Positions 62,561 through 64,000 of a stretch of 64,000 bases of DNA are shown one piece after another. How positions within the stretch are numbered: the stretch's first letter is position 1; every line of letters begins with the position of its first letter. Both the position numbers and the translations under genes were made by a program. Origin of the DNA: Euonymus europaeus (taxonomy: Eukaryota > Streptophyta > Magnoliopsida > Celastrales > Celastraceae); contig OY756964.1 in assembly GCA_963580455.1 (NCBI GenBank), positions 2,108,001 to 2,172,000 of the forward strand, given 5' to 3'. A model generated the notes under the pieces. That model worked only from the letters and a program-made list of their open reading frames with translations, did no database searches and was not told the origin of the DNA.

Positions 62561-64000
62561 GGTTGTTCTCTTTCTCTCTTCTTCTTCGTCTATAACATCA
62601 AACCATGAAAAACACTGTCTCTCTCTCTCTCCCCCTTCCACTCTCTCTATATTTCTCTTAAAAGTATGTTCGATTTTCTGGTTATATAGCAAGAGAGGGA
62701 AAATGGAAGCAATGTGGGGGGGAGAGAGAGAATGATATTTGATTTTCAATCGTATTGAAGAGTAAATAAGGAAGCTTTACTCAGATGACAAAGCCTTTTA
62801 AAAATGATAAAAATCAGATAAATAAAATAAATTTGCCAGCTTTGACCTTAGAGAAAGCCTCATAGCTGGCACCACTCCATAGATTCTCCCTCTCTACATC
62901 CATAGGTCTGTGACCCTATTCTTCTCATTACCGCCTGTAGCCGGTGGCGCATGATTAATATCGGATATAATCGGTGAACCTGAACCATCACGGGTCCTCG
63001 AGTTCAACCACCCGAGGGGAAAAGATAAGAGAATGGCCAGCAATTTGCTCCAAAAGTAAGTTAAAGATGGTTGTAAGGAATATCTCCAGTCATTTATTTC
63101 TGATCGCAATGAATTTACAATTTTGACCTGCATATCATGAGTAGGAGGGGGAAAAAGGGGGAGGGGGAAAGAGGGGGGGGGGGGGGGTGGTTGGGGGGGT
63201 TTATGGCTCTCGGACAACATAAGAGGTGTGAAATTTTTGTACGTGTTGAATTGGAATTGATTTGAATTTTTGAAAGCATTTAATTGATCATATTCAGTTC
63301 GGTTTAAATCTGAAAAAGTAAATCGAGCAATAATTCATATCGCATTAGAGTTTGGATAACTTATTTTGCTCATTTTATGTCTAAAACTCATAACCTCAGT
63401 AAAAACACGAAAGACGCATAATAAAATTTTATTTATTCCGGGAAAAGAACCCCGCAGGATCCTATGACCCAATTGGGCCTAAGCTCAACGAGGCTTCGTG
63501 AATTGACTCCGATCCACAAAACACAATTCATGCCCAACTTACTAGACGGCGGAATTTTGCCTCTACTGTAATTTGCCTGTGACTATCATTGACAAAGTAG
63601 GCTTAGATTGTGTTTGTTTGATTATGCTAAAATTATGGCTTTTTCCCCTTTCATGTATTGGTTATGGAGCAATCTCAGTCATGGAGATTGAGTGACCCAA
63701 AAGAAAAAGGGCCTTTTACCTTGTAAATAAACAAGTTGATAAGTGAGAATTATTGGAGAATAAATCAATCAACTAAGAATGATTTACAAAATCAGAGGGT
63801 AAATTAGTAATAACAATTCAAGAGCAGAGAGAGAGAGAGTGACCCATCTCTCTCGTAAGCCACAAGAATCATGCTTTTGCTTTTTTCGGGGATCAGCTTC
63901 TATTTTTATGTAATTTTATTTTTTTAATGTTTTCGAAACCCACATTTTTATTAATGAATAGCACATGTATATAGATGAAAGGAAACCAAGATGGGCTGTT
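62561..64000. other. Upstream of the TPR gene and intergenic to the window end
   Basis: A CT-rich tract (62570-62660) just upstream of the ATG probably belongs to the 5' UTR/core promoter. Beyond it only AT-rich DNA, a G-rich tract near 63147-63200 and a GA repeat (63823-63839). Confidence 0.4.
63173..63187 (+). repeat. 15-G run within a purine-rich tract
   Basis: Several G runs (63147-63200) lie side by side, giving a G-quadruplex-capable stretch; run length may be unreliable in the assembly. An ORF reading it on the other strand is only proline codons. Confidence 0.8.

Noticed and set aside
62894..63220. Proline-rich ORF
   Set aside because: The proline run is only the complement of the G-rich tract at 63147-63200.
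1..64000. CRISPR arrays, bacterial operons or rRNA genes
   Set aside because: None seen; this is plant nuclear DNA and the repeats present are transposon- or satellite-like.

Overview
This window is nuclear DNA of a flowering plant, most likely a eudicot. The genes are intron-rich with GT-AG introns, the intergenic DNA is AT-rich and full of transposon remains, and every recognisable gene is a plant family: an R2R3-MYB flavonol regulator, the vacuolar channel TPC1, the ER co-chaperone ERdj3B and a plant TPR/J-like protein. Species cannot be told from the sequence alone.

Layout. 0-6 kb: the last exon of a gene entering from the left, a small ubiquitin-like ORF (minus), and a direct duplication flanking a GC-rich minisatellite (3.2-4.5 kb). 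6-13.2 kb: a decayed Ty1/copia fragment split by a Ty3/gypsy chromovirus (Tekay type, minus strand, 6988-13010). That element keeps its 3' LTR and target-site duplication but has lost its 5' LTR and most of gag. 13.8-17 kb: a 3.2-kb solo LTR with a perfect 5-bp duplication. 17.5-18.4 kb: the last three exons of a CTP synthase gene. 20.7-22.3 kb: an intact three-exon R2R3-MYB gene of flavonol subgroup 7. 24.5-27.1 kb: a broken FAR1-related (FRS) gene and a lone first exon of a Bet v 1/PR-10-type gene. 28.1-48.4 kb: TPC1 on the minus strand, 23 exons mapped, with three small frame-breaking insertions as the sequence stands and several tandem duplications in its introns. 49-51.6 kb: small non-autonomous DNA transposons and an array of ATTACATTGT-type motifs arranged as a large dyad. 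52.05-56.8 kb: an intact ten-exon ERdj3B gene (plus) with a hAT remnant in intron 4. 60.5-62.6 kb: an intact three-exon TPR/J-like gene (minus). The rest is intergenic.

The genes are not a pathway cluster. MYB, ERdj3B and the TPR gene recall Arabidopsis chromosome 3, where MYB11, ERdj3B and a TPR gene are close neighbours (from memory: AT3G62610, AT3G62600, AT3G62570). This supports both the MYB subgroup call and ancestral gene order, with TPC1 and transposons lying between. ERdj3B, MYB and TPR are intact; TPC1 is complete in exon content but not in frame. Exon borders were derived by hand from splice consensus, frame and family similarity, and have not been tested against transcripts.
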